From the NCBI GenBank assembly GCA_022791975.1, contig JAAWAC010000031.1, positions 50,000 to 113,999 of the forward strand: a stretch of 64,000 nt of DNA. Reading direction: 5' to 3'. The notes beneath the pieces are model-generated. The model was not told where the DNA came from. It searched no databases and worked only from the letters and a program-made list of their open reading frames with translations. The position numbers were made by a program, and so were the translations under genes. Numbering within the stretch: the stretch's first letter is position 1; every line of letters starts with the position of its first letter. The DNA comes from Lachnospiraceae bacterium. GTDB lineage: Bacteria; Bacillota; Clostridia; Lachnospirales; Lachnospiraceae. This document shows, one piece after another, positions 63,847 through 64,000 of this stretch.

Positions 63847-64000
63847 TGGAAGAGCAGCTGGGGAACTATAAAAAACAGCATCGAAACGAACAACGGCCGG
63901 AAGGAATAAACAGCTGAGAAGCAGCTGGGAATTACTTCCAAACCAGGGGGCGATGGAAGAGCAGATGCGGAACTATAAAAACAGCATCGAAACGAACAAC
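63847..64000. repeat. Partly duplicated 5' end of the next gene
   Basis: 63847-63894 and 63954-64000 are nearly identical (GGAAGAGCAG, AACTATAAAAA and GCATCGAAACGAACAAC shared) with a period of about 107 bp. The first copy has one extra A and a TTG where the second has ATG. Confidence 0.85.
63953..64000 (+). CDS. Start of the next operon gene, partial (possibly cbiD)
   Basis: ATG at 63953 follows AGGGGGCG and opens MEEQMRNYKNSIETNN before the window ends. Its place after cbiC fits another cobalamin gene such as cbiD, but 16 residues cannot identify it. Confidence 0.4.
   Translation, partial: MEEQMRNYKNSIETNN

Noticed and set aside
1..64000. tRNA, rRNA, phage or insertion sequences
   Set aside because: I looked for their typical motifs and integrase or transposase genes and saw none.

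Overview
The window looks like a chromosomal segment from an anaerobic, gut-type clostridium, most likely Lachnospiraceae-like. This rests on strong AGGAGG ribosome binding sites, T-box, glycine and cobalamin riboswitches, a group B-type [FeFe] hydrogenase, a decarboxylase/transcarboxylase cluster, an ATPase-less sugar ABC importer with a GH51 arabinofuranosidase, and B12 synthesis genes. The genus is inferred from gene content only. No rRNA, tRNA, insertion sequence, prophage or CRISPR array was found.

Region 1 (1-12.8 kb): the tail of an FtsX-type permease, an OmpR/histidine-kinase pair and a second ATPase/FtsX exporter; then on the minus strand tmcAL and an alanine/glycine:Na+ symporter behind a glycine riboswitch; then a stand-alone [FeFe] hydrogenase, a YfcE-type phosphodiesterase and an ArsR metal sensor with a complete alpha-5 (CzrA-like) ligand set. 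Region 2 (12.8-20.5 kb): a coiled-coil protein built from nine 42-bp repeats, an NlpC/P60 hydrolase, a YtrA-type GntR/ABC operon with a perfect palindromic operator, a VanY-like carboxypeptidase, cardiolipin synthase and a CBS-pair protein.

Region 3 (20.5-30 kb): a TRAP transporter (dctPQM) under a T-box leader whose specifier reads best as an isoleucine codon; then an XRE regulator divergent from an ABC sugar importer plus GH51 enzyme, with a highly structured 5' leader. Region 4 (30-36.9 kb): an operon with a 12S-type acyl-CoA carboxyltransferase, an OadG-like subunit fused to a lipoprotein domain, a biotin carrier, the Na+-pumping beta subunit and a 5S-type oxaloacetate decarboxylase alpha subunit, followed by a MATE exporter.

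Region 5 (36.9-53.5 kb): mostly housekeeping genes: a DUF362 ferredoxin-like protein, a BaiN/HI0933-type flavoprotein, cmk, ispH overlapping an S1-domain gene, a CmpB-like membrane protein, rnfC and rnfD without the rest of the rnf operon, ruvAB, a long ZapA-like protein, a U32/RlhA-type protein, FtsW/RodA and a class B PBP. Region 6 (53.5-64 kb): a cobalamin riboswitch with terminator controls cbiL, cbiF, hemA, cbiH, a trifunctional hemC-cobA-hemD fusion, an unknown small gene, cobD, cbiP and cbiC. The operon runs off the right edge, where the 5' end of the next gene appears to be partly duplicated.
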